Assembly: GCA_029974985.1 (NCBI GenBank)
Contig: JARKQC010000323.1
Coordinates: 32,469 to 96,468 of the forward strand
DNA: 64,000 nt
Source of the DNA: Bacteroidota bacterium
GTDB lineage: Bacteria; Bacteroidota; Ignavibacteria; Kapaibacteriales; UBA2268
Direction: 5' to 3'
Part shown: positions 8,303 through 18,020 of the stretch, piece by piece
How positions within the stretch are numbered: the stretch's first letter is position 1
How the letters are laid out: each line of letters begins with the position of its first letter
Position numbers and translations under genes: made by a program
Notes under the pieces: generated by a model
What the model was told of the DNA's origin: nothing
Database searches by the model: none
What the model saw: the letters and a program-made list of their open reading frames with translations, nothing else

Positions 8303-9289
8303 TTGAAAGCATTAGTTACTGGTGCAAGTGGATTTATAGGTAGTCATATTGTTGATATATTACTCGAAAAAAAATTTGAAGTTACTTGTTTATTAAGAAA
8401 ATCAAGCAAAACCGAATGGTTAGATAAGAAAAATGTAATAATAAAATATATTGATTTTGATGATCATCAATTATTAGTTGAAGCTATGCGTGGTGCTGAA
8501 TATGTTTTTCATAGCGCAGGGTTAAATTTTGCCAAAAATAAAGATGATTATTTTAAAATTAATACACTGGGAACAAAAAAAATTTTACTCGCTTGTTATG
8601 AAAACAAATCAACAATAAAAAGATTTGTTTATATAAGTAGCCAAACTGCAAGCGGACCATCTAAATCATTAGAAGAAGCTATTGATGAGCGGTCGGAAAG
8701 TAAACCAATAACAATGTATGGAAAAAGTAAAAAATTAGCTGAAGATGAGGTGAGAGATTATAAAGATAAATTGCCATTTACAATTCTTAAACCTACAGCA
8801 GTATTCGGACCTCGTGATAAAGCGATTTATAGCCTTTTCAAAATGATGTATTATGGATTTGCTTCTCATGTTGGTTGTAATAAAAAATATTTAAGTTTGA
8901 TATTTGTCGAAGATTTAGCTCGTGGGATAGTAGAAGCCGCTTTGTCGGATAATACTATTGATGAAACATATTTTTTATCAAATGCAGAATTTTATAATTG
9001 GGATTATATTTCTGGTGTTTTCAAAAAACAAATGAACAAAAAACTATATTTTAAAATAAAAATTCCCGATTTTATAGTGCTATTAGTTGGGCGAATTAAT
9101 GGATTTTTGAGTAAAACTTTTTCTTATTCAACACCCTTTGATTATGATAAAGCAATTGATTTTACACAAAAATATTGGACTTGCTCCGCTGAAAAAGCAA
9201 ATCGAGATTTCGGATTCAAACAACACTATTCTTTCGAAGATGCTGTGAAAAAAACATATAATTGGTATAAAGAACATAATTGGCTGTAA
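8303..9289 (+). CDS. NAD(P)-dependent epimerase/dehydratase family protein (extended SDR)
   Basis: A 328-residue extended short-chain dehydrogenase. The Rossmann dinucleotide motif GASGFIGS is at residues 7-14, and the catalytic Tyr and Lys are in MYGKSKKLAE (YxxxK, near 138-142) with a preceding SSQTASGP serine strand. It resembles nucleoside-diphosphate-sugar epimerases and NAD-dependent 4-reductases; the substrate is unknown. The start is TTG: a TGA stop lies three codons upstream in frame and no ATG fits the N-terminal beta strand. The next gene begins 4 bp after its stop. Confidence 0.82.
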   Translation: MKALVTGASGFIGSHIVDILLEKKFEVTCLLRKSSKTEWLDKKNVIIKYIDFDDHQLLVEAMRGAEYVFHSAGLNFAKNKDDYFKINTLGTKKILLACYENKSTIKRFVYISSQTASGPSKSLEEAIDERSESKPITMYGKSKKLAEDEVRDYKDKLPFTILKPTAVFGPRDKAIYSLFKMMYYGFASHVGCNKKYLSLIFVEDLARGIVEAALSDNTIDETYFLSNAEFYNWDYISGVFKKQMNKKLYFKIKIPDFIVLLVGRINGFLSKTFSYSTPFDYDKAIDFTQKYWTCSAEKANRDFGFKQHYSFEDAVKKTYNWYKEHNWL

Positions 9290-9293
9290 AACG

Positions 9294-11765
9294 ATGCTCG
9301 ATATAAAAAAAATTATCGTATTTATTTTTTCGATTATTATTATTATTATGGCTTTGTTGTATTTTTCATATAATCTTGCAAATGTTTCTGTTAAAAATGA
9401 TTATGAAAAATTAGAAAGTGATTTTTTAAAAAGTAGTGTTGAAATAGAAACAAACTATTTAGGAATTCCGTACATTTCTGCTAAAAACGAAAATGATTTG
9501 TTTTTTGCTGTTGGATATTATCAAGCAAAAATGAGATTATGGCAAATGGATTATTATAGAAGTTTAGCTTCTGGGAAATTATCAGAAATCTTTGGTGAGG
9601 AAACTGTTAAAATTGATAAGTTTATGCGTTGTTTTGAAATGGAAAAAATTTCTAAAAAAAATTATGATTCATTGTCAGCAAAATCTCGCTCGATACTCGA
9701 ATCATATTCAAAAGGAGTGAATTTTTATATTGAAAATCATTCGTCAGAATTATCCTTTGAATTTAGTGCATTGGATTATAAACCTGAAATGTGGCAGGCA
9801 TATCAATCATTAATGGTTGGTAAATTGCTTACTTTCGAGCTTAGTTTGAGTATATGGGCTGATATTACATTTGGCGAAATTATAGAAAAAGTTGGAAAAG
9901 ATAAATTAAATCTTTTTTTACCAAATGATTCTTACTCAACCCCCTTATATGAGCAGGAAATTATTAATGATAAAAAAGGGAAAAAAAATAAATTTTTCTC
10001 ACATTATTTTGATGAGATTGATAATATAAAAGATTTTTTAGGAATTAAAGGCACATCTTCGGGCAGTAACTGTTGGGCAATATCAAATAACTATCAAGAC
10101 AATTCAAATTCTAATATTATGGCTAACGATGCACATCTAATGTTGTCTATGCCCGCAAGATGGATGCAAATGAAAATCGAATCGCCAGAAATTAATGCTT
10201 TTGGTATGACTATGCCCGGCGTACCACTCATTATGTCGGGGCGAAATGAGAATATTGCTTGGGGAATTACAAATATTATGGTTGATGGTTTTGATTATTT
10301 CATTGAAAAATTAGACAAAAAAGAAGAAAAATATTTATTTAAAGATACAATATATAAACCAATAGATTTCATTTTAGATACTATAAAAATTGCTAATCAC
10401 CAGCCAGAAGTTTATTATCAAAGAAGAACAGATAAATCAATAATAATCAGTGATTTCCATATATTAAAAGATTCTGAAATGTTTTTAAAAGTACCAATAA
10501 AAAGTGATAAAAATTCGATTATTGATAAATATGCTTTGAGCTTTAATTGGATTGGAAATTGCTTAAATGATGAAATACAATCTCTATATAATATTAATAT
10601 TTCAAATAATTATCAAGATTTCAAATATGCGTTAAGGTTTTGGTCAACACCCGGATTGAATTTTCATTATCTTGATAAAAGTGGAAATATTGCTTCTATT
10701 TCAGCGGCATCAGTACCGAAAAGAGCGTCAAATTGCAATCCAAATATACCAAACCCCGCTTGGGACACAAGTTATTCTTGGAAAGTTTACGAAAAATTAT
10801 CAGATTCAATATATTCAGAATATAATCCCAAAAGAAATTTTGTCGCTTCGGCAAATAACAAATTAATACAGAATTCAAATACATTTATATCAAATTATTG
10901 GGAGCCAGATTCGAGAATTAAAAGAATAACTGAATTATTAAGTGAATCCGTTAAATTCACTTATAGAGACGCTCAATATATGCAAAATGATTATTTATCT
11001 GTTTATGCACGCGAAATATTAAAAATTACTTTTGATGTGTTAAAAAATTATAATTCATTATTAAGCGAAGAAGAGCAATTTGAATTAAATAGACTGAAAA
11101 AATGGGATTATATATTTTCTCGTGGCTCTCAAAATGCGTCTTTATTTACTTTTTATTATGAAAAATTAGTTTATAATACTTTTTTTGATGAATTAGATGC
11201 GAGATTATATAAACAGTATTCTTTTATTTCGAGCATTCCAACACGCAAGTTATTGGAATTATTAAATTCTATTGATTCTGAAGTATTTGATGTAAAAGGA
11301 ACTAATAATATTGAAAACAAAGATTTCATAATTTTCAAAAGTTTTAGAGATGCTGTTGCAGAATTTAATGGATATTTCGCCAATATAGCTTATGACAATA
11401 GAACTTATGGGAAATTGCATAAATTAACACTCGAACACCCTTTTAGTAAATCAAAATTTCTTAAAAATGCTGTAAATTTCGGTCCTTTTGAAACGGGTGG
11501 AAATAATACAACTATAAATAATGGCGAATGGAATATAAATAATCCTTATAAGCAAGTTATCGGAGCCTCGATGAGAATAATTAGCGATATGAGTTCTAAT
11601 TATATTTATTCATCTTTGCCCGGTGGAATGTCAGGCGACCCTTTGCATCCGAATTATAATGACCAGCTTCAAATCTGGTTAAATGGTGGATATATTAGAA
11701 TGAATTTTTATAAAAGTAAGAATGAAAATGAATTAAAGCAGAAAATTTCTATAATTCCAAAATAA
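9294..11765 (+). CDS. Penicillin acylase (S45) family amidase
   Basis: An 823-residue N-terminal nucleophile hydrolase of the penicillin/AHL acylase family. A membrane anchor or signal segment covers residues 7-25. The alpha-subunit motif IPYISAKNENDLFFAVGY is near 58-75. The autoproteolytic site is SSGSNCWAIS, with Ser258 the expected new beta-subunit N-terminus, followed by NDAHL. Later family motifs are PGVPLIMSGRNENIAWGIT (near 305-323) and FVASANNK. Such enzymes cleave amide bonds of beta-lactams, acyl-homoserine lactones or other N-acyl compounds in the periplasm; the natural substrate is unknown. It sits 4 bp after the epimerase gene. Confidence 0.88.
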   Translation: MLDIKKIIVFIFSIIIIIMALLYFSYNLANVSVKNDYEKLESDFLKSSVEIETNYLGIPYISAKNENDLFFAVGYYQAKMRLWQMDYYRSLASGKLSEIFGEETVKIDKFMRCFEMEKISKKNYDSLSAKSRSILESYSKGVNFYIENHSSELSFEFSALDYKPEMWQAYQSLMVGKLLTFELSLSIWADITFGEIIEKVGKDKLNLFLPNDSYSTPLYEQEIINDKKGKKNKFFSHYFDEIDNIKDFLGIKGTSSGSNCWAISNNYQDNSNSNIMANDAHLMLSMPARWMQMKIESPEINAFGMTMPGVPLIMSGRNENIAWGITNIMVDGFDYFIEKLDKKEEKYLFKDTIYKPIDFILDTIKIANHQPEVYYQRRTDKSIIISDFHILKDSEMFLKVPIKSDKNSIIDKYALSFNWIGNCLNDEIQSLYNINISNNYQDFKYALRFWSTPGLNFHYLDKSGNIASISAASVPKRASNCNPNIPNPAWDTSYSWKVYEKLSDSIYSEYNPKRNFVASANNKLIQNSNTFISNYWEPDSRIKRITELLSESVKFTYRDAQYMQNDYLSVYAREILKITFDVLKNYNSLLSEEEQFELNRLKKWDYIFSRGSQNASLFTFYYEKLVYNTFFDELDARLYKQYSFISSIPTRKLLELLNSIDSEVFDVKGTNNIENKDFIIFKSFRDAVAEFNGYFANIAYDNRTYGKLHKLTLEHPFSKSKFLKNAVNFGPFETGGNNTTINNGEWNINNPYKQVIGASMRIISDMSSNYIYSSLPGGMSGDPLHPNYNDQLQIWLNGGYIRMNFYKSKNENELKQKISIIPK

Positions 11766-11833
11766 ATAATTGTTTTTAAAAAATGATTTGTAACATAATA
11801 ATGCTTTTTTCGTTATTATAGTAAAAGATAATT

Positions 11834-11838
11834 GGAGG
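11834..11838 (+). promoter_or_regulatory. Ribosome binding site deciding the lipoprotein start
   Basis: A strong GGAGG lies 5 bases before the ATG at 11844. It shows that the ATG, not the in-frame TTG at 11832 that overlaps the site, is the true start. Strong Shine-Dalgarno sites are uncommon in this window. Confidence 0.75.
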
Positions 11839-11843
11839 CTCTT

Positions 11844-12914
11844 ATGAAAAAGTTTAGTTTAATATTGCTTGTAGTTTCTGCAGTTTTAATATCTTGTAGT
11901 AGCACTAATTCTGGTTCTTATTTTTCTTATAATAATAATCCAGAATATGATAATAGAAATTCAGAAACGAGTAACTCACAATTTGTTGATAACGAAAACA
12001 ATTCTTCGTGGGTTAATCCATTGAGTTCAAATAAAACGAGTCAAAATAGCGGATATGTATATTCAGATTATTCATATCAATATAATCCATATATGTATGT
12101 ACCAGTAGTGGTTCCATGGTGGAATAGATATAATGGTTGGATAGTTTATCCGTATCCGGGAAGTCATTTTACTGTTTATTATTCAAATTTCTGGGGATAC
12201 GATTGGTATTCGCCATGGTACACATATAACCCTATATACGGTGGATATTGGGGAGCTTATGGCTATGATAGCTATTATCATCATTGGTATCACCAACCTA
12301 TTTACTCAAGAAAAGATAATAATATTCAAAAAAGTACTTATAGAAATTTTGGTGCAAATAGAGGTACATACTCTTATACTTCCAGCACGAGAAATACTAA
12401 TTCCTCATCAGAAAGGTTGAATAATAATATTAGAGGTGCAAGCTCTGGAAGAGTAGAATCATCTTCATCGAGAGCAAGAACTGAATCTACTAATATTAAT
12501 AGTGGGAATGTTTTTAGAACTACTGAATCTAATCCAAATGTTAGAACGAATACCTCTTCGAGCCGTTCTTCGAGTACAAATGCTTCTGAAAATAAAACAT
12601 TTAGGTCAATCGAACCAGGGAAAAGTTCGAATGTAAATAATACTATTGATAAACCAGCTACTAACAATCAAAACATTTATAGAACTAACACAAATACTAA
12701 TACAAATAGCTCTTCAACAAGAGGAGTTAATGCAAGTCCATCAAATAATAATTCAAATCCATCTTCTGGCTCAAGAGGATATGAAAATAATTCGGGAAGC
12801 TCAAGAGGAAGCTCAAATAGTAATTCAAGCGGTTCTGGAAGTTCTGGTGGCTCGGGTAATTCTTCTTCTGAAAGAGGAACAAGTACGGGAACGGGTAGTG
12901 GTAGAACGAGGTAA
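11844..12914 (+). CDS. Low-complexity lipoprotein, aromatic-rich then Ser/Asn/Thr-rich
   Basis: A 356-residue protein starting MKKFSL, with a hydrophobic signal segment and lipobox LISC (cysteine near 19). Residues about 65-155 are rich in Tyr, Trp, Pro and Gly (for example YNPIYGGYWGAYGYDSYYHHW). From about 165 to the end it is almost only Ser, Asn, Thr, Gly and Arg, ending in GTGSGRTR. I do not recognise a domain. It is probably surface or periplasmic with a disordered tail. Only two bases separate its stop from the FadL-like gene, suggesting a functional pair at the outer membrane. Confidence 0.75.
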   Translation: MKKFSLILLVVSAVLISCSSTNSGSYFSYNNNPEYDNRNSETSNSQFVDNENNSSWVNPLSSNKTSQNSGYVYSDYSYQYNPYMYVPVVVPWWNRYNGWIVYPYPGSHFTVYYSNFWGYDWYSPWYTYNPIYGGYWGAYGYDSYYHHWYHQPIYSRKDNNIQKSTYRNFGANRGTYSYTSSTRNTNSSSERLNNNIRGASSGRVESSSSRARTESTNINSGNVFRTTESNPNVRTNTSSSRSSSTNASENKTFRSIEPGKSSNVNNTIDKPATNNQNIYRTNTNTNTNSSSTRGVNASPSNNNSNPSSGSRGYENNSGSSRGSSNSNSSGSGSSGGSGNSSSERGTSTGTGSGRTR

Positions 12915-12916
12915 GT

Positions 12917-14356
12917 ATGAAAATTAGAATATTAATAATGATATTTTTACTTTCTTATTCATTTTCTTTTAGCCAATATATTGAAGATGCATTAAGATAT
13001 TCAAATTCAAATGGTATAATAACTGCAAGAGCGGCAGGGCTTAATATTGCATTTCAAGGTATTTCTGATGATATTGCGGCTTTGTATTATAATCCAGCAG
13101 GTTTAACATTGATTGGAAAGTCTGAATTATCTTTTGGACTTGGATTTACTCGTAATTCCAACGAAACAAATTATATCAATACAAATGATATTTTAAAATC
13201 TAATATTGAATATGTTACTCACATTGGTATTGCTTTACCTGTACAATTTGAGGACACGAAAGCGGCAATTGCTATCGCATATTTTTTAGAAGATGATTAT
13301 TCGAGTAATTTATCGTTTAAAGGTTTTAACCCTTATACAACACTAATAAATAGCGAGTCTTCACTTGGACCAAGAAGTCTTAAAGACAATTGGTCGTATT
13401 TATTATATTTATCAAATAATGAAGGTAATGGTGATAAAGTAAATTTTATTACTCCATATAAAGATAGTTTAAATCAATCGGCAATAATAACCGAGGGCGG
13501 AGGTTTGCAGAATATTAGTGGTGGAATGTCTTTTGATGTAAGCGAGTACGTATCACTTGGATTTGGAATCACTGGTAAATGGGGCGATTATAGTTATAGT
13601 AAAAATTATACAGAATCTGATGATCGAGGTATTTATTCTAATGTTGATATTGAAGGACGTATCTTTGATAGGCTTAAAACAAATGAAAATTTATCTCAAA
13701 AAGTTTCTGGAATAAATGCTACTATTGGAGTACAAACTCGTCTTGGAGATTTTTTCAGATTTGGAGTTGCCGTCAAAACTCCAACGTGGTATCAAGTAGA
13801 TGAAACGTTTGACGCGAGATACGATGCGTATTTCAAATCTGCACATCAATCTGAATATTATAAATATGATGGAAAAAATTCATACAATTTACGCACCCCT
13901 TTTGTTTATAGTGCGGGCATTTCTATACACGGCGAAGGATTAACTTTTGCGGCGGGGGTTGAATATTCAGACGATACACAATTAAAATTCAGCGATGCAA
14001 TTCCCGAAGTTATGGCTTTGAATAATCGAATAATGCTCGAACTCGTTGGTCGCACTTCTTGGGGATTTGGATTAGAATATGATATTCCTTTTGTTCCATT
14101 TGTTGTCAGAGCAAGCTATTCACGTACTACATCACCATATCAAATGGATATACCTAATGCAAATCTTACTAATTTTTCTCTGGGTGCTGGCGCTTATATT
14201 GGAAAAAATATTCGTTTAGATGGTGTATTTAGATGGATTGATTATTCAGAGCAACTTACAAATTTTAAAACCGAAAGTTATCTAGAAAAATATGCAAATT
14301 TTGTTGTCAATAGAATGCCTTTAAATATTAGCTTAGGTTTGACTTATAGATACTAA
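12917..14356 (+). CDS. FadL/OmpP1-type outer membrane transport protein
   Basis: A 479-residue protein with a signal peptide (residues 1-19, ending FSFSQ). It then has the FadL-family start ARAAGLNIAFQGISDDIAAL and YYNPAGL (about 36-65), typical of outer-membrane beta-barrels that take up long-chain fatty acids or hydrocarbons. Alternating beta strands run to an aromatic C-terminus (NISLGLTYRY) as expected for BAM-dependent insertion. The substrate is inferred from the family only. It follows the low-complexity lipoprotein by two bases. Confidence 0.85.
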   Translation: MKIRILIMIFLLSYSFSFSQYIEDALRYSNSNGIITARAAGLNIAFQGISDDIAALYYNPAGLTLIGKSELSFGLGFTRNSNETNYINTNDILKSNIEYVTHIGIALPVQFEDTKAAIAIAYFLEDDYSSNLSFKGFNPYTTLINSESSLGPRSLKDNWSYLLYLSNNEGNGDKVNFITPYKDSLNQSAIITEGGGLQNISGGMSFDVSEYVSLGFGITGKWGDYSYSKNYTESDDRGIYSNVDIEGRIFDRLKTNENLSQKVSGINATIGVQTRLGDFFRFGVAVKTPTWYQVDETFDARYDAYFKSAHQSEYYKYDGKNSYNLRTPFVYSAGISIHGEGLTFAAGVEYSDDTQLKFSDAIPEVMALNNRIMLELVGRTSWGFGLEYDIPFVPFVVRASYSRTTSPYQMDIPNANLTNFSLGAGAYIGKNIRLDGVFRWIDYSEQLTNFKTESYLEKYANFVVNRMPLNISLGLTYRY

Positions 14357-14380
14357 AAATTAATCAAAATTTCTATTTTA

Positions 14381-14416
14381 AAAGACTCATTTATATTTTC
14401 TTAAATGGGTCTTTTT
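14381..14416. terminator. Bidirectional terminator after fadL-like gene
   Basis: AAAGACTCATTTA (14381-14393) pairs with TAAATGGGTCTTT (14402-14414), 13 bp with one G-U pair and an 8-base loop, followed by T residues. It lies between convergent genes and serves both. Confidence 0.8.
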
Positions 14417-15456
14417 TAATTCTTAATATCGGCTTTTTTTTCTCTTAAAAATGCTCTTAATAAATTTTCAACTTCTTTGCTATTTCCAAATTCATTAGAT
14501 ATAAGCGGTATATTATCATTATTATGACTATTATTTTTATTTTGCATTTCAATATCGCTACGGCTATATATTACTGTAACTGCATAAGTTAAAAGCACGG
14601 AGAACTCTAATCCTAAAGCAAAAAATATTAACGAAGGCTGATTAGAAGGAATGAATTTTAATCCACGCATACCAATAATAATAATCAAAACAGCCGCACC
14701 GATATATACTAATCCAAGAACAACATTGCTATATTTATCTGTAAAATAAAATCTTAAATAAAATTTTAAAGCACTCCAAGTATTTAAAAAGCGATATAAA
14801 AAATTTCCATTTTTCCATTTTAGAGCTGTTTTAATATATCTTAAATCCTCTGGAGCGATGCCCCATTCATCAGCTAAATTTAATAAATTTAGTGTGTCAG
14901 ATTCTAATATTTGTTGCTCAATATTATGAATATTACTTGTTTTTTTTTGAATTTTAATAATTAATATATCAACTGTATTATATATTTCACGCTCAATTTT
15001 GTGCCTCATAAGACCAATATTTATAGGCAGAATTGCTGACATTAATAATGAAACAAATACTGCTAATATTAGTACTGGCATAAATAATGATAAAGCAGGA
15101 TTAAGCGAATAAATTGATTCTTGTTCTGTATTCTTATAAATGAGGATCCGCCAATTTGTCAGATAATCTCTTAAAAAATCTTCTTTTACTTTTTCTAATT
15201 CGATTAATTCATCGCGCGAAATATATTTTGATAATACCCTATCTTCTTTACTTTTTTTGAAAGTATTTAAAGTACCATCTAAAATCACATTTCCGTTTAG
15301 ATACTGTTCAACGATAATAGTTTTAATATTTGGTAAGACGATATAATATGTGCCAGAAAAAATTAAAAAGAACATTATTAAGAATACTATATAATGTACC
15401 GTATTACTTGCAAATAAATTATAATATGATTCTCTTTGACTATTGTAATTATTCAT
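14416..15456 (-). CDS. Four-helix membrane protein of unknown function
   Basis: A 346-residue protein I do not recognise. Hydrophobic helices lie near residues 18-40, 125-147, 242-262 and 270-292. Between helices 1 and 2 is an external-looking domain of about 80 residues (KDRVLSKYISRDELIELEKVKEDFL). A charged cytoplasmic region (NTVDILIIKIQKKTSNI...) lies between helices 2 and 3, and the C-terminus is charged and Asn-rich. It stands alone, convergent with the FadL-like gene, with its own A+T-rich upstream region. Confidence 0.6.
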   Translation of the reverse strand: MNNYNSQRESYYNLFASNTVHYIVFLIMFFLIFSGTYYIVLPNIKTIIVEQYLNGNVILDGTLNTFKKSKEDRVLSKYISRDELIELEKVKEDFLRDYLTNWRILIYKNTEQESIYSLNPALSLFMPVLILAVFVSLLMSAILPINIGLMRHKIEREIYNTVDILIIKIQKKTSNIHNIEQQILESDTLNLLNLADEWGIAPEDLRYIKTALKWKNGNFLYRFLNTWSALKFYLRFYFTDKYSNVVLGLVYIGAAVLIIIIGMRGLKFIPSNQPSLIFFALGLEFSVLLTYAVTVIYSRSDIEMQNKNNSHNNDNIPLISNEFGNSKEVENLLRAFLREKKADIKN

Positions 15457-15622
15457 ATATTTATTTTTTTATCAGTATTTAATTATAATTAATTAATATA
15501 AAAATACTAAATTTTAATTGATATTTAGTATATACAAATTACAAAAATACCAAAATACAAAAACTTATAAGAAATCCAAAGAAATAATTAATAATTAAAT
15601 TGATATCAATTATTTAATTTTA

Positions 15623-16039
15623 TTATTCACCAATTATTTTAACTAATACTCTTTTTTTTCGTTTTCCATCAAATTCACCATAAAAAATTTGCTCCCAAGG
15701 TCCGAAATCAAATTTTCCATTAGTAATTGCAACAACGACCTCGCGTCCCATAATTTGTCTTTTTAGATGAGCGTCAGCATTATCTTCGTAACCGTTATGC
15801 TTATATTGAGAATGAGGTTTTTCAGGAGCAAGTTTTTCAAGCCAAACTTCAAAATCACTATGTAAGCCACTTTCATCATCATTAATGAATACACTCGAAG
15901 TTATGTGCATAGCATTAACGAGAACGAGACCTTCTTTAATATTACTTTCTATTAAACATTTTTCTACTTCATTTGTAATATTAATATATGTTCTTCTTCT
16001 ATCAGTATTAAACCATAACTCTTTTCTATAACTTTTCAT
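15623..16039 (-). CDS. YjbQ/UPF0047 family protein (secondary thiamine-phosphate synthase-like)
   Basis: A 138-residue protein with the UPF0047 signature. It has [20 protein letters not shown] (about 38-57), a conserved [23 protein letters not shown] region (about 76-98) and [13 protein letters not shown] near the end. Members have weak thiamine-phosphate synthase activity in vitro, but the physiological role is unsettled. The conserved histidines and acidic residues are all present. It is monocistronic and divergent from proS. Confidence 0.9.
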   Translation of the reverse strand: MKSYRKELWFNTDRRRTYINITNEVEKCLIESNIKEGLVLVNAMHITSSVFINDDESGLHSDFEVWLEKLAPEKPHSQYKHNGYEDNADAHLKRQIMGREVVVAITNGKFDFGPWEQIFYGEFDGKRKKRVLVKIIGE

Positions 16040-16158
16040 TTTATTAATAAAATAAATAATTAAACATTAAATTTAGCAAAAATGCAAAAAAACAACTTAA
16101 TATAATAAATATTTTCTATAATTAATATAATTTAATGTAAAATTAAATCTAAAATAAT

Positions 16159-16166
16159 TAATTTTG
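16159..16166 (+). promoter_or_regulatory. Probable -7 element of the proS promoter
   Basis: TAATTTTG matches the Bacteroidota -7 element TAnnTTTG. It would place the transcript start near 16174, about 44 bases before the proS ATG. The -33 position reads AATG rather than TTTG, so the match is partial. Confidence 0.4.
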
Positions 16167-16217
16167 TAATTCATATTTTTTTAAATTTAGAAAAAACTAT
16201 TTTTGGATTTTAATATA

Positions 16218-17918
16218 ATGAAACAATCAGATTATTTTATACCAACACTTAGAGAAACACCAGCAGATGCAATGATACCATCACATCAATTAATGTTGCG
16301 TTCTGGTATGGTTAGACAACTTGCTTCAGGCATATTTTCGTGGCTACCACTCGGATTTAGAATACTTAATAGAGTAATTTCGATAATAAGAGAAGAAATG
16401 GATCGAATAGGTGGACAAGAATTTTTACTTCCAGCACTTAATCCTATAGATATTTGGGAACAAACGGGTAGGGTAGAAGCTATGGGCGATGTAATGTTTC
16501 ATATTAAAAACCGTGATGGACTTGTTTTAGCGCCTACACACGAAGAAATCATTACTTTCCATGCACGCCAACACGTTAAATCATATCGCGATTTGCCGCA
16601 GATTTGGTATCAAATACAAACAAAATTTAGAAACGAACCAAGACCAAAGTCAGGAGTATTACGTGGAAGGCAGTTTATTATGAAAGACGCGTATTCTATG
16701 GATACCTCATTAGAAGGTCTTGATGAAAGTTATTATAAACATTACGAAGCATATAAATCAATTTTTGAACGTTGTGGTATAAAGTTTTTTGTTGTGGGAG
16801 CGTCGAGTGGTGCTATGGGCGGTCGCCAATCACAAGAATTTATGGTGGAATCTGATAGCGGCGAAGATACTTGTGCGATTTCAGATTCGGGATATGCCGC
16901 AAATATAGAGGTAGCTGTATCACAAGTAGAACCAGTCGGAAGGATAAAAGAAGAATTAGCACTCGAGTTATTCCCAACTCCAACAGCAAAAACTATTGAT
17001 GATTTGGTTGAGCAATATGGATTTCCAGAAAGTAGATGTGCAAAATCAGTGCTTTATATTGCCGATGACAACCCTGTATTACTATTTATGCGTGGAAATG
17101 ATGAATTAAATGAAAATAAATTACAATCTATATTAGGAACATCAAATCTAAGACCAGCTTTGCCCGAAGAACTTATTAAATATACTGGTGCTGACCATGG
17201 CTCGATAGGACCAATTAATCTTAAAACAAATATTAGAATCATTGCTGATAATTTGTTAAAAGATGCCAATGGCTTAATTAGTGGTGCGAATAAAGATGGC
17301 TATCACTATAAAAATATTGATTTCACAAGAGATTGCCATATACCCGAATATCAAGATTTAAGAACTATAAAAGAAGGCGAACCTTGTGTAATTAATGGTT
17401 CACCATTAAGAGTAGTAAAAGCTATTGAATTAGGACATATTTTTAAACTCGGTACAAAATATTCAGAAGCATTAGGAGCAAATTATTTAGATTCTGAAAG
17501 TAACGAGAATCCTATAATTATGGGTAGCTATGGTATCGGTGTTGAAAGAGTAATCGCATGCTATCTTGAGCAACATTTTGATATTGCTGGAATAATTTGG
17601 GAAAAATATCTGACACCGTTTCAAATTCATATACTTGGGTTAAACGAAAATAAATTCGAAGAAGTTAAAAATACAGCAGAAAATCTTTATTCGGAATTGA
17701 ATAAAAATGGCTTCGAAGTTCTATATGATAATAGAAATGAATCGCCCGGTATAAAATTTAATGACGCAGATTTAATAGGTATTCCAATACAAATAATAAT
17801 TGGAAATAAAAATTTATCTCAAGGAAAAGTCGAAATTAAATTTAGAAAAACTGGTGAGAGAAAATCTGTTGAAGTTGAAAATATTATTACAGAAATAAAT
17901 AATTTTTACAAAAATTAA
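16218..17918 (+). CDS. proS: Prolyl-tRNA synthetase (bacterial type with editing domain)
   Basis: Class II aminoacyl-tRNA synthetase charging tRNA-Pro. The start MKQSDYFIPTLRETPADA matches the family N-terminus, so I use the ATG at 16218 rather than the TTG at 16203; the product is 566 residues. Motif 1 (HQLMLRSGMVRQLASGIFSWLPLG), motif 2 (FRNEPRPKSGVLRGRQFIMKDAYS) and motif 3 (MGSYGIGVERVIACYLEQ) are all present. An insertion editing domain lies between motifs 2 and 3 (about 225-390), and an anticodon-binding domain at the C-terminus. It is monocistronic. Confidence 0.96.
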   Translation: MKQSDYFIPTLRETPADAMIPSHQLMLRSGMVRQLASGIFSWLPLGFRILNRVISIIREEMDRIGGQEFLLPALNPIDIWEQTGRVEAMGDVMFHIKNRDGLVLAPTHEEIITFHARQHVKSYRDLPQIWYQIQTKFRNEPRPKSGVLRGRQFIMKDAYSMDTSLEGLDESYYKHYEAYKSIFERCGIKFFVVGASSGAMGGRQSQEFMVESDSGEDTCAISDSGYAANIEVAVSQVEPVGRIKEELALELFPTPTAKTIDDLVEQYGFPESRCAKSVLYIADDNPVLLFMRGNDELNENKLQSILGTSNLRPALPEELIKYTGADHGSIGPINLKTNIRIIADNLLKDANGLISGANKDGYHYKNIDFTRDCHIPEYQDLRTIKEGEPCVINGSPLRVVKAIELGHIFKLGTKYSEALGANYLDSESNENPIIMGSYGIGVERVIACYLEQHFDIAGIIWEKYLTPFQIHILGLNENKFEEVKNTAENLYSELNKNGFEVLYDNRNESPGIKFNDADLIGIPIQIIIGNKNLSQGKVEIKFRKTGERKSVEVENIITEINNFYKN

Positions 17919-18020
17919 TAATTTATTTAAGAACATTTGGCATTAACATTACTTAATTAATAAATTTTAGTTTTTATGATTAAGAAATTTAATTTATCAA
18001 ATTAAGTATATAAGAAAAAG

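Noticed and set aside
12374..12667. Long minus-strand open frame inside the low-complexity lipoprotein gene
   Set aside because: It is a shadow of Ser/Asn/Thr-rich coding sequence; it has no RBS or signal and lies wholly inside the real gene.
12646..12927. Second plus-strand frame overlapping the lipoprotein tail
   Set aside because: Composition-driven shadow of the low-complexity tail, with no independent start context.
16203..16217. TTG as proS start
   Set aside because: The ATG at 16218 begins the conserved prolyl-tRNA synthetase N-terminus; the added five codons do not.
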